Source of the DNA: Colwellia sp. | GTDB taxonomy: Bacteria; Pseudomonadota; Gammaproteobacteria; Enterobacterales; Alteromonadaceae | Assembly (NCBI GenBank): GCA_013215655.1 | Contig: JABSOX010000032.1 | Coordinates: 1-54,354, forward strand | Reading direction: 5' to 3' | DNA: 54,354 bases | Part shown: one piece after another, positions 35,889 through 43,824 of the stretch | How the letters are laid out: every line of letters starts with the position of its first letter | Position numbering within the stretch: position 1 is the first letter of the stretch | The notes under the pieces: model-generated | Seen by the model: the letters and a program-made list of their open reading frames with translations, nothing else | Databases searched by the model: none | What the model was told of the DNA's origin: nothing | Position numbers and translations under genes: made by a program

Positions 35889-35917
35889 TTTACAGGTATC
35901 GTAATTAACTATACTAT
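35889..35917 (+). promoter_or_regulatory. Promoter of tRNA-Phe with GC-rich discriminator
   Basis: TTTACA (35889-35894), a 17-base spacer and TACTAT (35912-35917) precede GTGCGCTC. The GC-rich stretch right after the -10 is the usual sign of stringent (ppGpp) control at stable-RNA promoters. The mature tRNA begins 45 bases after the -10. Confidence 0.7.
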
Positions 35918-35961
35918 GTGCGCTCTTCGATAATCTCCCATCTATCGAAATTGTTAGCATT

Positions 35962-36037
35962 GCCTTGATAGCTCAGTCGGTAGAGCAGAGGATTGAAAAT
36001 CCTCGTGTCCCTGGTTCGATTCCGGGTCAAGGCACCA
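35962..36037 (+). tRNA. tRNA-Phe (anticodon GAA)
   Basis: 76 bases including an encoded 3' CCA. Acceptor arms GCCTTGA and TCAAGGC pair. The D arm holds GCTCAGTCGGTAGAGC. The anticodon stem-loop is AGGAT-TGAAAAT-CCT-type with anticodon GAA. The T arm is CCCTGGTTCGATTCCGGG, with the invariant TTCGA. It decodes UUU and UUC. It stands alone, with no adjacent integrase or att duplication visible. Confidence 0.97.
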
Positions 36038-36103
36038 TTTCTTATGTAATAATCACTTCTATCCTTTTTTTGATTTATCTCTTTGGTATAAGTTGTGTTC
36101 AGA

Positions 36104-37177
36104 CTATTCAATATTCTTAATCATTTGTTCCATAATGCTATATGAGAGTCGGTTAAACGGCGGAACAAATAATTCTGAATTGAAAAGATCAGGATAATTA
36201 TCTAAAAGTCCTCTGTTTTTAATTGTCATACTGGCGGGTAACATTGATAGTTCATCAGCAATGCGTTGTTGCACTTTTTTACCTATTAAATAATTAGCAA
36301 CAACTTCTGCTGCTTCTAACTTTTTCCCTGAAAGATTTTTTACAAAGTTTATGGTATCTAGCCAAGCCAAATGACCTTCTTTAAAATCAATAAGCTGCCA
36401 GTTACCACCGTTTTTATTTTGTCTATTAATTTCAGGTCCCCAACTGGAAACAATATCTAAATTTGCGCTAAATTTAGTTGAGCTTTGCCAAAAATTATTA
36501 CTATTTTTATAGAGAGCTTGGAGTTTTTTATTTAGTGGGGTATCAACTTTTGTCAGTTCTTTTAGCTTATCTCGTTTTCGTTGTTGTGCAAGCTGCTCCA
36601 AATAAAAAGGATGATGATCCAAAGCTTGCAATGTTAATCCCACATTATACCAAAATTGACCTTTATTAAGAGAAAATCGGTTGGCCCATTTGGGAAGCCA
36701 TAGATCTTTAACTGAACGGGGAATATCTTCTTTCTTAACTTTATCTGCATTAACATAAAAACCATATACTCCGCCGCCCCAAGGAATATAAAGAGGTTTT
36801 TTATCGCTGACTCCCATGGCTAGTTGAGTGATATCAGGATTGAGTGTTTTATAATTAGTAAGTCGAGGTGAATTTGTATTAATGCTCTGTAATAATCTTG
36901 ATGTTTTGTCGCCATGCATTTTGATAAAAAATAAGGTGAGAAAAGTGATATCACATTGATTGTTACGGATCACAGAAAACATCTGTTCGGCATCTTCTGC
37001 CAATGTTTCAATGATTTCCGCTTCAAAGTTATAGTTTTTATCGACGAGCTCTTGGTTGATTTCCTGAATATCATTAGCAGTAATGTATCCTTCCCATGTG
37101 AAAATCCTAAGCTTTTCTGCTGCAGCTACTTGATAAGATATGAATAATAAAAAAGGCAGGAGAATAATTTTTAACAT
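36104..37177 (-). CDS. Orphan extracellular solute-binding protein, PotD-like
   Basis: A 357-residue periplasmic binding protein with signal peptide MLKIILLPFLLFISYQVAAA. The mature start KLRIFTWEGYI is like spermidine/putrescine binding proteins (family 1). The hinge region IPWGGGVYGFYVNADKV and DLWLPKWANRFSLNKG are also PotD-like. No ABC permease or ATPase genes are nearby, so it may serve a distant transporter or act as a sensor protein. The ligand is not predictable. It is preceded by a 292-base gap shared with the divergent HDOD gene. Confidence 0.82.
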   Translation of the reverse strand: MLKIILLPFLLFISYQVAAAEKLRIFTWEGYITANDIQEINQELVDKNYNFEAEIIETLAEDAEQMFSVIRNNQCDITFLTLFFIKMHGDKTSRLLQSINTNSPRLTNYKTLNPDITQLAMGVSDKKPLYIPWGGGVYGFYVNADKVKKEDIPRSVKDLWLPKWANRFSLNKGQFWYNVGLTLQALDHHPFYLEQLAQQRKRDKLKELTKVDTPLNKKLQALYKNSNNFWQSSTKFSANLDIVSSWGPEINRQNKNGGNWQLIDFKEGHLAWLDTINFVKNLSGKKLEAAEVVANYLIGKKVQQRIADELSMLPASMTIKNRGLLDNYPDLFNSELFVPPFNRLSYSIMEQMIKNIE

Positions 37178-37469
37178 GGATGAATGAAATGATGACCAGA
37201 AGTTAATGATAAATTAATAATAGCTTACGCAATGATTAATACCATTAGATTTATACTCATGTTACCTAAAATACAGAATCACAAAGATGCTTGAGCAAAT
37301 TATGCTTTTCGTTGTACCTGTTTAAATAGAATACTAATATCTTCAATAATAGCTTGTCTGCATGGCTACAGGTCATAAAACAAAGAGTTCCATAGCAAAT
37401 AAATTGTATGGTATATACTTCCATTAAAGTTAATTTTAATAAAAATACGTTCTGTAAGATTGGAATTCT

Positions 37470-38306
37470 ATGATTTATATTGATGATAAAGTAATAGAAG
37501 AGGTTGCAAGTGGTTTTCACATACCCGTAAAACCAGAAATATTAACAGAATTACAACATGTTATGAGTAAACGCGAATCGAACATCTTTGATGAAGCGTC
37601 AGTTATAGCAAAAGATGTCGGTTTATCTTCCGCTATTCTTAAAACAGTGAATTCTTCATTTTTTGGTTTGCGAAAAAAAATTAGTGACATACATCAAGCT
37701 GCTTGTTTTTTAGGTATGGATATTTTAAATGACCTAGTTACGGCATTATTATTTAAAAGCTCCTTTGACGGTATTCCCAGCTGTCTTTCATTAGAAAGAT
37801 ATTGGGATGACGCCAGTGATGCCGCTAATGCAATGATATTTATATCAAAAAACATTACTACCCCTTTACCCGTAGAATGTTTATATTCGATTGGGCTTTT
37901 TCACGACTGTGGAATACCTGCTTTATCTAATAAATTCGATGATTATAAAAAATTATTGATAGAGGCGAATACACGAGGTCAAAGCTCCATTGCATTAGAA
38001 GAAAGTAAATACAAAACTAATCATGCCATAGTCGGTTATTTTATTGCTTCATCTTGGAATTTACCGAGTATGGTTTGCAATATTGTACTTAATCATCATG
38101 AAATGAATTTTTTAACTAAAAGCACATCCATTGATGAAAAATTAGGTTATGCAACATTAAAACTTGCGGAAAACTTAGTTGAGCGTAAAAAAAGAGATAA
38201 TACCTCTCCAGACTGGGAAGAGCTAAAGGATTCTCTCCTTAAAATACTAAACCTGACAACTGATCAATATAGTGAATTAGAGAATGATTTTTGCACGCCT
38301 TCTTAA
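37470..38306 (+). CDS. HDOD-domain protein
   Basis: A 278-residue cytoplasmic protein whose main part is an HDOD domain (about 20-215: IPVKPEILTELQHV, SVIAKDVGLSSAILKTVNSS, FFGLRKKISDIHQAACFLGM). HDOD proteins resemble HD phosphohydrolases but lack full metal ligands and act in signalling, often with chemotaxis or c-di-GMP components. Here no receiver, GGDEF or EAL domain is fused. A weak TTGGAA precedes the ATG. Monocistronic; partners unknown. Confidence 0.88.
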   Translation: MIYIDDKVIEEVASGFHIPVKPEILTELQHVMSKRESNIFDEASVIAKDVGLSSAILKTVNSSFFGLRKKISDIHQAACFLGMDILNDLVTALLFKSSFDGIPSCLSLERYWDDASDAANAMIFISKNITTPLPVECLYSIGLFHDCGIPALSNKFDDYKKLLIEANTRGQSSIALEESKYKTNHAIVGYFIASSWNLPSMVCNIVLNHHEMNFLTKSTSIDEKLGYATLKLAENLVERKKRDNTSPDWEELKDSLLKILNLTTDQYSELENDFCTPS

Positions 38307-38314
38307 GAAAATGT

Positions 38315-38980
38315 TTATTTAAAATCTTCAGTCTCATAATACATTGGCTTCATCGCACCACAATACGTTAACTTATAGTAAACTTCTTGTGGAGTAGGTA
38401 CTGCCTTTGAAGAGGTGAAGTTGGTAATACAACTGACATCGTCAGCAAGATAAATTATTTGTGCGTAACTGGGTGGAAATTGAATTTTATGAACAAGTAT
38501 TCTTTCTTTGCGTGGTAATTGCACCACATCATATTTTTGTCGGGTATTTGATTGTTCTAAGTTTTCCATAACTCTGTGGTAGAGTTTTTTATGGAATGTA
38601 ATCGTCATATCTTTATAGGTTAACATGCCGCCTCGTTTAAAATGGCCCAAATAAATATCAGCTTTTATTTCGAATTTTTCACCACGCATCATTCGTTGCA
38701 AATTAAAAACTTCTGGTTTAATGGTTACAAGATCAGCATCTCTAACCAACTGTATTAAGGCAATATCTTGTACATTGAGCTTATATAATATTTGTACATT
38801 ATTAGGCTCAGCATAAGAGACCAAATGAGAGGCATAAATTGCAGAACCCTTGTTAAATAACACCAAATTATGATGTCCCATATATTTGGGATCTAATGGC
38901 GGTAGCTCCTTTACTTCTTCCTTGGCCAAACCAACCGTAGAAAAAAGTAATAACGTAATAAGCAGGATTATTTTGTTCAT
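38315..38980 (-). CDS. Uncharacterised secreted protein
   Basis: I do not recognise the family. The 221-residue product has a clear signal peptide (MNKIILLITLLLFSTVGLA) and a mature domain with a DADLVTIKPEVFNLQRM segment, a HFKRGGMLTYKDMTITFHK beta region and two cysteines near the C-terminus (DVSCITNF, LTYCGAMKP) that could form a disulfide. It is probably periplasmic. It converges with the HDOD gene (8 bases between stops) and has no obvious operon partner. Confidence 0.8.
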   Translation of the reverse strand: MNKIILLITLLLFSTVGLAKEEVKELPPLDPKYMGHHNLVLFNKGSAIYASHLVSYAEPNNVQILYKLNVQDIALIQLVRDADLVTIKPEVFNLQRMMRGEKFEIKADIYLGHFKRGGMLTYKDMTITFHKKLYHRVMENLEQSNTRQKYDVVQLPRKERILVHKIQFPPSYAQIIYLADDVSCITNFTSSKAVPTPQEVYYKLTYCGAMKPMYYETEDFK

Positions 38981-39122
38981 TTATAGCCTAAATGATGTAA
39001 TACCAATGCTTTATTTTAGCACTTATTTACTAAAATAAATTTCATTTTTAATAAACTTTATTGATTAAAAACAGCTATTTCCTATTAATAAGCTATATAC
39101 CCTTTTAAATCTTTGAATGTTA

Positions 39123-39953
39123 TTAACGAACTCCGGCCGCGGGAGGATTTGATGGTTTTCCTGCAAAACATTGAGCAATATCAAGCCACTGTTGTGCGCA
39201 ACTTCCTTGAATGATTAAATCGGTATCGGCAGCATTTCGTGTTTGTGTTACTACTTGGCAAAAGCCTAACGCCGAACCATTAATTTTATTAGCAGATTGA
39301 GGATCATTCCATTGCCAAATTTCACCTGAAGGAGACGTTAGTTCAACAAAAGGTTTTACTTCGGGAACGGGGATATTTTTCCCTTGAAAAGACCAGCGGA
39401 AAGTTTTGATACCAAGCTCGGCAATATAATAAAGTCTTTGAGTGCTAGTTCTTGTGATTTTTAAGGTATCTAAAATCGATTGACCGTGTGCCCATGTTTC
39501 CATTAATCGTGCGGCAATAAATGACAAAGTACTCATTGGTGGACCAAACCAAGGTAGTTTTTGCTCGGCGGAGTCATCTTGTAAACATTGGATCAATTCA
39601 AGGTAAGTCGTAGACCATTTAGTTAATAGCTGTAGCGGAGGTTGTAAACCGATATGCTCTCGAGCTATTTCAACAAAGCTTTGGGTTTTAGCCTTTTGCT
39701 TAAATTGCTCAACATACTGCTCAAATGCTTGCGGTTGTTGTAGAGCACTTAAACCTTGTAAATCAAAAAAGTGTAAATGTTCAACATGATCATAAATCGA
39801 CCAATTTTTAAATGGGGATTTTTGCTGCCATTGTTGTTCAGTTAATGTTGATAGAACGGCTGCTAACTCTTCATATTCAGCGAGTAAATCTTGACAGATT
39901 TTTTTCATATCGTGTAAATTTATGTATTTGATTTGCTGAGCAGCATAAGACAT
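39123..39953 (-). CDS. DinB-like putative metal-binding protein (TIGR03084 type)
   Basis: A 276-residue cytoplasmic protein. The N-terminal four-helix part (about 16-180) has the layout of the DinB/mycothiol-dependent isomerase superfamily: DLLAEYEELAAVLSTLTEQQW, split here as a sample; NWSIYDHVEHLHFFD with His59, and RLMETWAHGQSILD with a second His. These histidines would form a metal site. I recall TIGR03084 as the best-fitting family. The reaction is unknown. The start used lies right after a hairpin (39954-39983) whose arm supplies GGGAAT as a possible RBS; an internal Met16 is an alternative. It follows the btuB-lipoprotein pair on the same strand. Confidence 0.78.
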   Translation of the reverse strand: MSYAAQQIKYINLHDMKKICQDLLAEYEELAAVLSTLTEQQWQQKSPFKNWSIYDHVEHLHFFDLQGLSALQQPQAFEQYVEQFKQKAKTQSFVEIAREHIGLQPPLQLLTKWSTTYLELIQCLQDDSAEQKLPWFGPPMSTLSFIAARLMETWAHGQSILDTLKITRTSTQRLYYIAELGIKTFRWSFQGKNIPVPEVKPFVELTSPSGEIWQWNDPQSANKINGSALGFCQVVTQTRNAADTDLIIQGSCAQQWLDIAQCFAGKPSNPPAAGVR

Positions 39954-39983
39954 TTATTCCCGCTAATCCATTAGCAGGAATAA
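39954..39983 (-). terminator. Hairpin between the btuB-linked lipoprotein gene and the DinB-like gene
   Basis: TTATTCC-CGCTAA (39954-39966) pairs with TTAGC-A-GGAATAA (39971-39983), with a C/A mismatch. It fills the 42-base gap. It could end the btuB transcript, but it lacks a U tail and overlaps the probable RBS of the next gene, so it may instead modulate that gene's translation. Confidence 0.5.
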
Positions 39984-39995
39984 ATTTAGATTTTG

Positions 39996-41480
39996 TTATT
40001 TTTCAATGAAAACTATTGTCCCTGGATTTAACTCTGTTGTTAATCTTGGGAACTCTAAGGTATTTGTTGCTGTATTGATTACATCAATGCCTGAGTTTTC
40101 TGGATCGCTAATACTAAGCCATAAAAAATTGGCTTCATCTAATGCAATGGATTTGATATTTTCTGAACCAGTATCAACAACATTTTCTGCGGTGATTGCA
40201 CCTGTTGTTGGGTTAAATTCAATTAAGTTTGAAACTTCGTGATATGAAGGTTCAAAAAGTGCTTTACTCGCCACTAAATAACCTTTGTCTGCAGAAACAA
40301 TTACACTGCTAGTAAAAAAAGCACTGACATTTTCGTTAAGTTGATCTGCTGATATCACTGTACGTACTGCGTAACTAGTCGTATTAATTTCTTCGATACG
40401 ACTTAATGATAAATCAAAATCACTGTAGACATTACGTGTAGTAACATAAACCTGCTCATTAGCAGTACTGATGCCATTTGGATTGATGCCACTAAGAGGG
40501 ATGCCCATGACATCATCATCAGCATTGGCATTCGTCTCTATTTCTAAATCAGTAGTTACATCAAAAACGGCAACATAAGCGGTATTACCCGTCCAAGCAT
40601 CAGATAAACGTTGCATAGCGATGTATAATTTTCCGTTTGCAATAGTTGCAGCTGAAGGGCTTGGTGTATCACTACTATTGTTGTCAGGAATATAGCTTGA
40701 TAAATCAAGCACTCCTATTTTAAAGTCTTCAGCTGTGGTTGCTTGTGGGTTAACAATCCACACTTTCGAAGAGCCATAACGCAATATATAAGCTTTAGTT
40801 TCATCAACCGAAATTAATGCTTGTGGATTACGAGTGATAGAGTCTTGATTATCTTGAGTTGAAAAGCTCCACAATTCATTTTCTAAATCATCAGCATTAT
40901 ATTTAGTAATCGTATCAATGAAATAACGACCAATATGATACACATCTGATTTATATGTGCTTAATGTATAATCTGAAGCGGCTTTAATATAATAACCCGA
41001 GTTCACTTGTTGCGTTTGTGCATCGATAGTAATGACTTCTGAACTTGAGTAATCAGGTGCAACGGTTTGTACTAGTGCAAACGAAGGCGTATCTTTTTCA
41101 TCTCCAACTGAAACTTGAATGGCAAGCTGACCCGCTAAATTATCTTTACTATCATCGGTGGCAACAATAGTGACACTAAATGGACCAATATCACCATTAT
41201 CATAATCAGGTGCTTGGATAAAGTTTAAGCTGCCGGTTTGATCAATGGTAAATAGGTTACTTGCATTACCTGTAATACTTAATGTAATTGCATCACCATT
41301 GGCATCGCTAGCAGAATAATTACCGACGTTTATGGTGTTTTCTGCCACTACTGGGCTGCTATCACCACTAACAACAGGTGCTACATTTTTTTCACTTGAA
41401 CCACCGCCACAACCACTTAGTAAGCTGGCGCTTATTATTAGGCTGAGTGGTAAAATTTTATTTTTTAATGTTGATAACAT
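39996..41480 (-). CDS. Outer-membrane lipoprotein with cadherin-like domain and probable beta-propeller, coupled to btuB
   Basis: A 494-residue lipoprotein with lipobox LLSGC (Cys24) and no Asp at +2, so outer-membrane targeting is expected. Residues about 30-130 form a cadherin-like Ig fold (YSASDANGDAITLSITG, NFIQAPDYDNGDIGPF, VTIVATDDSKDN). Residues about 133-494 hold repeating beta units with a YncE/NHL-propeller flavour (NPQALISVDETKAYILRYG, SAATIANGKLYIAMQRL, PNGISTANEQVYVTTRN, KSIALDEANFLWLSISD). Its ATG follows the btuB TAA with no gap, so the two are translated together under the cobalamin riboswitch. Bacteroides BtuG is a surface beta-propeller lipoprotein that captures B12 for BtuB. 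A similar job is an attractive inference, not a demonstrated homology. Confidence 0.8.
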   Translation of the reverse strand: MLSTLKNKILPLSLIISASLLSGCGGGSSEKNVAPVVSGDSSPVVAENTINVGNYSASDANGDAITLSITGNASNLFTIDQTGSLNFIQAPDYDNGDIGPFSVTIVATDDSKDNLAGQLAIQVSVGDEKDTPSFALVQTVAPDYSSSEVITIDAQTQQVNSGYYIKAASDYTLSTYKSDVYHIGRYFIDTITKYNADDLENELWSFSTQDNQDSITRNPQALISVDETKAYILRYGSSKVWIVNPQATTAEDFKIGVLDLSSYIPDNNSSDTPSPSAATIANGKLYIAMQRLSDAWTGNTAYVAVFDVTTDLEIETNANADDDVMGIPLSGINPNGISTANEQVYVTTRNVYSDFDLSLSRIEEINTTSYAVRTVISADQLNENVSAFFTSSVIVSADKGYLVASKALFEPSYHEVSNLIEFNPTTGAITAENVVDTGSENIKSIALDEANFLWLSISDPENSGIDVINTATNTLEFPRLTTELNPGTIVFIEK

Positions 41481-43493
41481 TTATATTCCCTCTAAGGTAT
41501 ATTTTAATTGAATACTACGACCCTGAGCGGGTCTGTTTGCAAGATCTTGGTAGTTGTCATTAAATAAATTATTAATGTTTAATGCCAATTTATGTTTTTG
41601 AGTCTGCCAATTTATTGATAGGTCTGATGTTATGCGATCAGCAGGATTGCCATTGCCGAGTTTATTGTTTTTATTTTCAAATTTATTAGAAAGATTAAAA
41701 TAAAGCTCTTTATCGATATTGGTTTTTAAATTGATTTTCCAGGCATCGTTAATTTGATATTGAAGAGCGGTACTGAATTGTTGGTGATAAATACCGGGCA
41801 ATTTTTTCTGATCAAAGGCACTGAATTTTGAACTGGTTTCGCTATCAATGAGATTACTCTGTAAAATAATCGACAGGTTTTTCATTACTTGATACGTGCC
41901 TTGAAATTCAAAACCAAGCAATTTGGCATTATTTACATTACTGTAACTTCCGACGTTGCTAGAGTTAAAAATAGCTACAATAGAGTTTTCTAATTCTTGT
42001 TGGTAAATTGACGACGAAAAACTAAATTGTTGATAACGATATTGTGCACTTATCGATATGTTTTCAGCTTCTTCTGGCAATAAATTGTCGTTGCCTTTAA
42101 ATGAGCCTCTATCACCAAATAATTCATACAAGGTTGGTGTTCTTATACCCTTACTAAAATTAACCAGCGTTTTAAAATTACCATTTTGATAATTAACCCC
42201 CAGTTCATAAGATAAATAATTATCATTATTTTGATATTTTTCTGCATCATCATGATTAATGGCAATATTGCTATTATCTTCATCTAGCTTGCTAGCTAAG
42301 ACGTAAGAGCTTATTGGTAACGCATTTGGTTGCCATTCAGCTCTTACACCATAGTTAAATTGTTTTTGTTGAGCGGCAATATCACAACTACTGATGCCAT
42401 TACATTGGTTAGGTTTACCATTTCGTTTACTTTTCGAAGTGAATTTTTGTTCATTATAATTTAAGAAAGGTGTTAATTTTAATGTCTGCCAAGTGAACAG
42501 TGGTTTAAAACCTAAGTGTTTCTTTATGGTGTGATATTCACCGTTATTTCTTCTACTCTCATTTGGACTATTAACATAGAGCTCATCTTTGTCTTCGTAG
42601 TTCAGTTCAAATTCGATGTTATCTAACCATGACGAATCACTAAGCCAATTATGCTGATAACTATAACGGATGTTGTCAGATTCTAATTTTGAGCCGTTCT
42701 CAGGCGAATTATTTTGATAGTTAGGTAGCGCTTTTTCTTGGTTATTGTATTGAATGTTCACGCGAATTTGATGTTGACCAAATTGTGCATTTTCATTAAT
42801 AAATAAGGTGTGTTTTTTGAACTCATTATTTTTTAATGGCTCGTTTATTGATGTTGAACTATCGTTGAAACTTTGTGGTACGAGGTAATCATAGTTATTT
42901 TTACTGCTGACATAATTACCGCCAAATGAAAAACTATGGTTTTTAAAAGCATTGTTTTGAATGATATTTATTTCTTGATAATCAAAAGAACCAGCGGCAA
43001 GAGTTATTTTAGTAGTATCTTCTAGCGGATTATAAGTATTAATACGGATCACACCACCAATAGGGGTAGCGCCGGTACCTATTGCTTGATTTTTACTAAT
43101 CTCTATACTTTCAATTTGTTCTGTTGGAATTTGGTTTAAATCGAAACCACCAAATTGACTATCATTAACTAATTGACCATCAATATAAAATTGTACTTGT
43201 TTACCTGTCGAGCCTCTAATGGAAATGGATGTTGGATTACCCAAACCACTTATTTGTCGTATCTGAATACCATTAACGGTTTGTAATAAATCGGATAATG
43301 TTTGTGATGAGTTTACAAAATCATCACGATGCAGTATTTGGTAATTTGGCGAGGTAAAATCTTGACCATTGACGACTTCAATAACTTCAATGTCATCAAC
43401 TTGTTGCGATTGATTAAGCTCTTGCGCGCAAACGTTAAGGCTTAGCAAACTAGCGAAAGCTAATGATATAAAAAGTAATTGACGAAATGACAT
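41481..43493 (-). CDS. btuB: TonB-dependent vitamin B12 receptor BtuB
   Basis: A 670-residue outer-membrane receptor importing cobalamin and other corrinoids. Signal peptide MSFRQLLFISLAFASLLSLNVCAQ; TonB-box-like DDIEVIEVVNG. Plug motifs include TLSDLLQTVNGIQIRQISG, ISIRGSTGKQVQFYIDGQ and IGGVIRINTY. The C-terminal barrel ends NNLFNDNYQDLANRPAQGRS...LKYTLEGI. Assignment to B12 rests on the cobalamin riboswitch directly upstream and the adjoining btu/cob genes as well as the plug sequence. The RBS (GAGG) is held in a hairpin, and the lipoprotein gene follows with zero spacing. Confidence 0.93.
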   Translation of the reverse strand: MSFRQLLFISLAFASLLSLNVCAQELNQSQQVDDIEVIEVVNGQDFTSPNYQILHRDDFVNSSQTLSDLLQTVNGIQIRQISGLGNPTSISIRGSTGKQVQFYIDGQLVNDSQFGGFDLNQIPTEQIESIEISKNQAIGTGATPIGGVIRINTYNPLEDTTKITLAAGSFDYQEINIIQNNAFKNHSFSFGGNYVSSKNNYDYLVPQSFNDSSTSINEPLKNNEFKKHTLFINENAQFGQHQIRVNIQYNNQEKALPNYQNNSPENGSKLESDNIRYSYQHNWLSDSSWLDNIEFELNYEDKDELYVNSPNESRRNNGEYHTIKKHLGFKPLFTWQTLKLTPFLNYNEQKFTSKSKRNGKPNQCNGISSCDIAAQQKQFNYGVRAEWQPNALPISSYVLASKLDEDNSNIAINHDDAEKYQNNDNYLSYELGVNYQNGNFKTLVNFSKGIRTPTLYELFGDRGSFKGNDNLLPEEAENISISAQYRYQQFSFSSSIYQQELENSIVAIFNSSNVGSYSNVNNAKLLGFEFQGTYQVMKNLSIILQSNLIDSETSSKFSAFDQKKLPGIYHQQFSTALQYQINDAWKINLKTNIDKELYFNLSNKFENKNNKLGNGNPADRITSDLSINWQTQKHKLALNINNLFNDNYQDLANRPAQGRSIQLKYTLEGI

Positions 43494-43498
43494 CTAAA

Positions 43499-43516
43499 CC
43501 TCAAAAAATATTGAGG
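43499..43516 (-). promoter_or_regulatory. RBS-sequestering hairpin of btuB
   Basis: On the minus strand CCTCAA (43516-43511), a 6-base loop and TTGAGG (43504-43499) form a hairpin. The 3' arm contains the btuB Shine-Dalgarno GAGG, 5 bases before the ATG. Ligand-controlled formation of this hairpin would block translation initiation, which points to a translational riboswitch. Confidence 0.75.
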
Positions 43517-43564
43517 GAGATACGGAATAACAACAAACGAAAATAAAATTCACGTTTAATATTT

Positions 43565-43705
43565 CCGTAGCGCCCACCGCACCGCAAGTAATGTTATTCA
43601 GGCCGGTCTCCGGGCTTAACCTTTTTAAGAAGGTATTACCGTTGCGGGGGCAGCGTCAGAATTAGAGGTAAAGCACCTCATCACTAACTTCCCAGATTAT
43701 CTCTT
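43565..43705 (-). ncRNA. Cobalamin riboswitch
   Basis: Read on the minus strand, the conserved core elements appear in order: GGGAAG...GAGGTGC, GCCCCCGCAACGGTAA, then the B12 box AAGCCCGGAGACCGGCCTG (43617-43599), followed by the L13-like GCGGTGCGGTGGGCGC. These match the consensus of adenosylcobalamin-type riboswitches. It controls btuB and the coupled lipoprotein. Boundaries are approximate. Confidence 0.95.
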
Positions 43706-43738
43706 TTATCATATGAATACTGCGTTGAAACAGAAGTA

Positions 43739-43766
43739 TTTATATGAATATTGAGCACCTAAACAA
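43739..43766 (-). promoter_or_regulatory. Probable promoter of the riboswitch-btuB transcript
   Basis: On the minus strand TTGTTT (43766-43761), a 16-base spacer and TATAAA (43744-43739) precede the aptamer by about 35 bases. The placement fits a transcript that starts just before the riboswitch. Moderate match to sigma-70 consensus. Confidence 0.5.
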
Positions 43767-43824
43767 TTTGAGCGCGTAGTGTGATGACGTTTATGAAATA
43801 AGTCAAATTATTTAAGTAAACTAA

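Larger units (their letters stand above)
43494..43824 (-). other. btuB leader region
   Basis: The 331-base gap between the cobD stop and the btuB start contains, in transcription order, a promoter (43766-43739), a cobalamin aptamer (about 43705-43565) and an expression platform with an RBS-sequestering hairpin (43516-43499). All three are listed separately. No ORF is present. Confidence 0.85.

Noticed and set aside
35962-36037. tRNA-Phe as an integration site for a mobile element
   Set aside because: No integrase gene, no repeated tRNA 3' end and no foreign-looking genes beside it.
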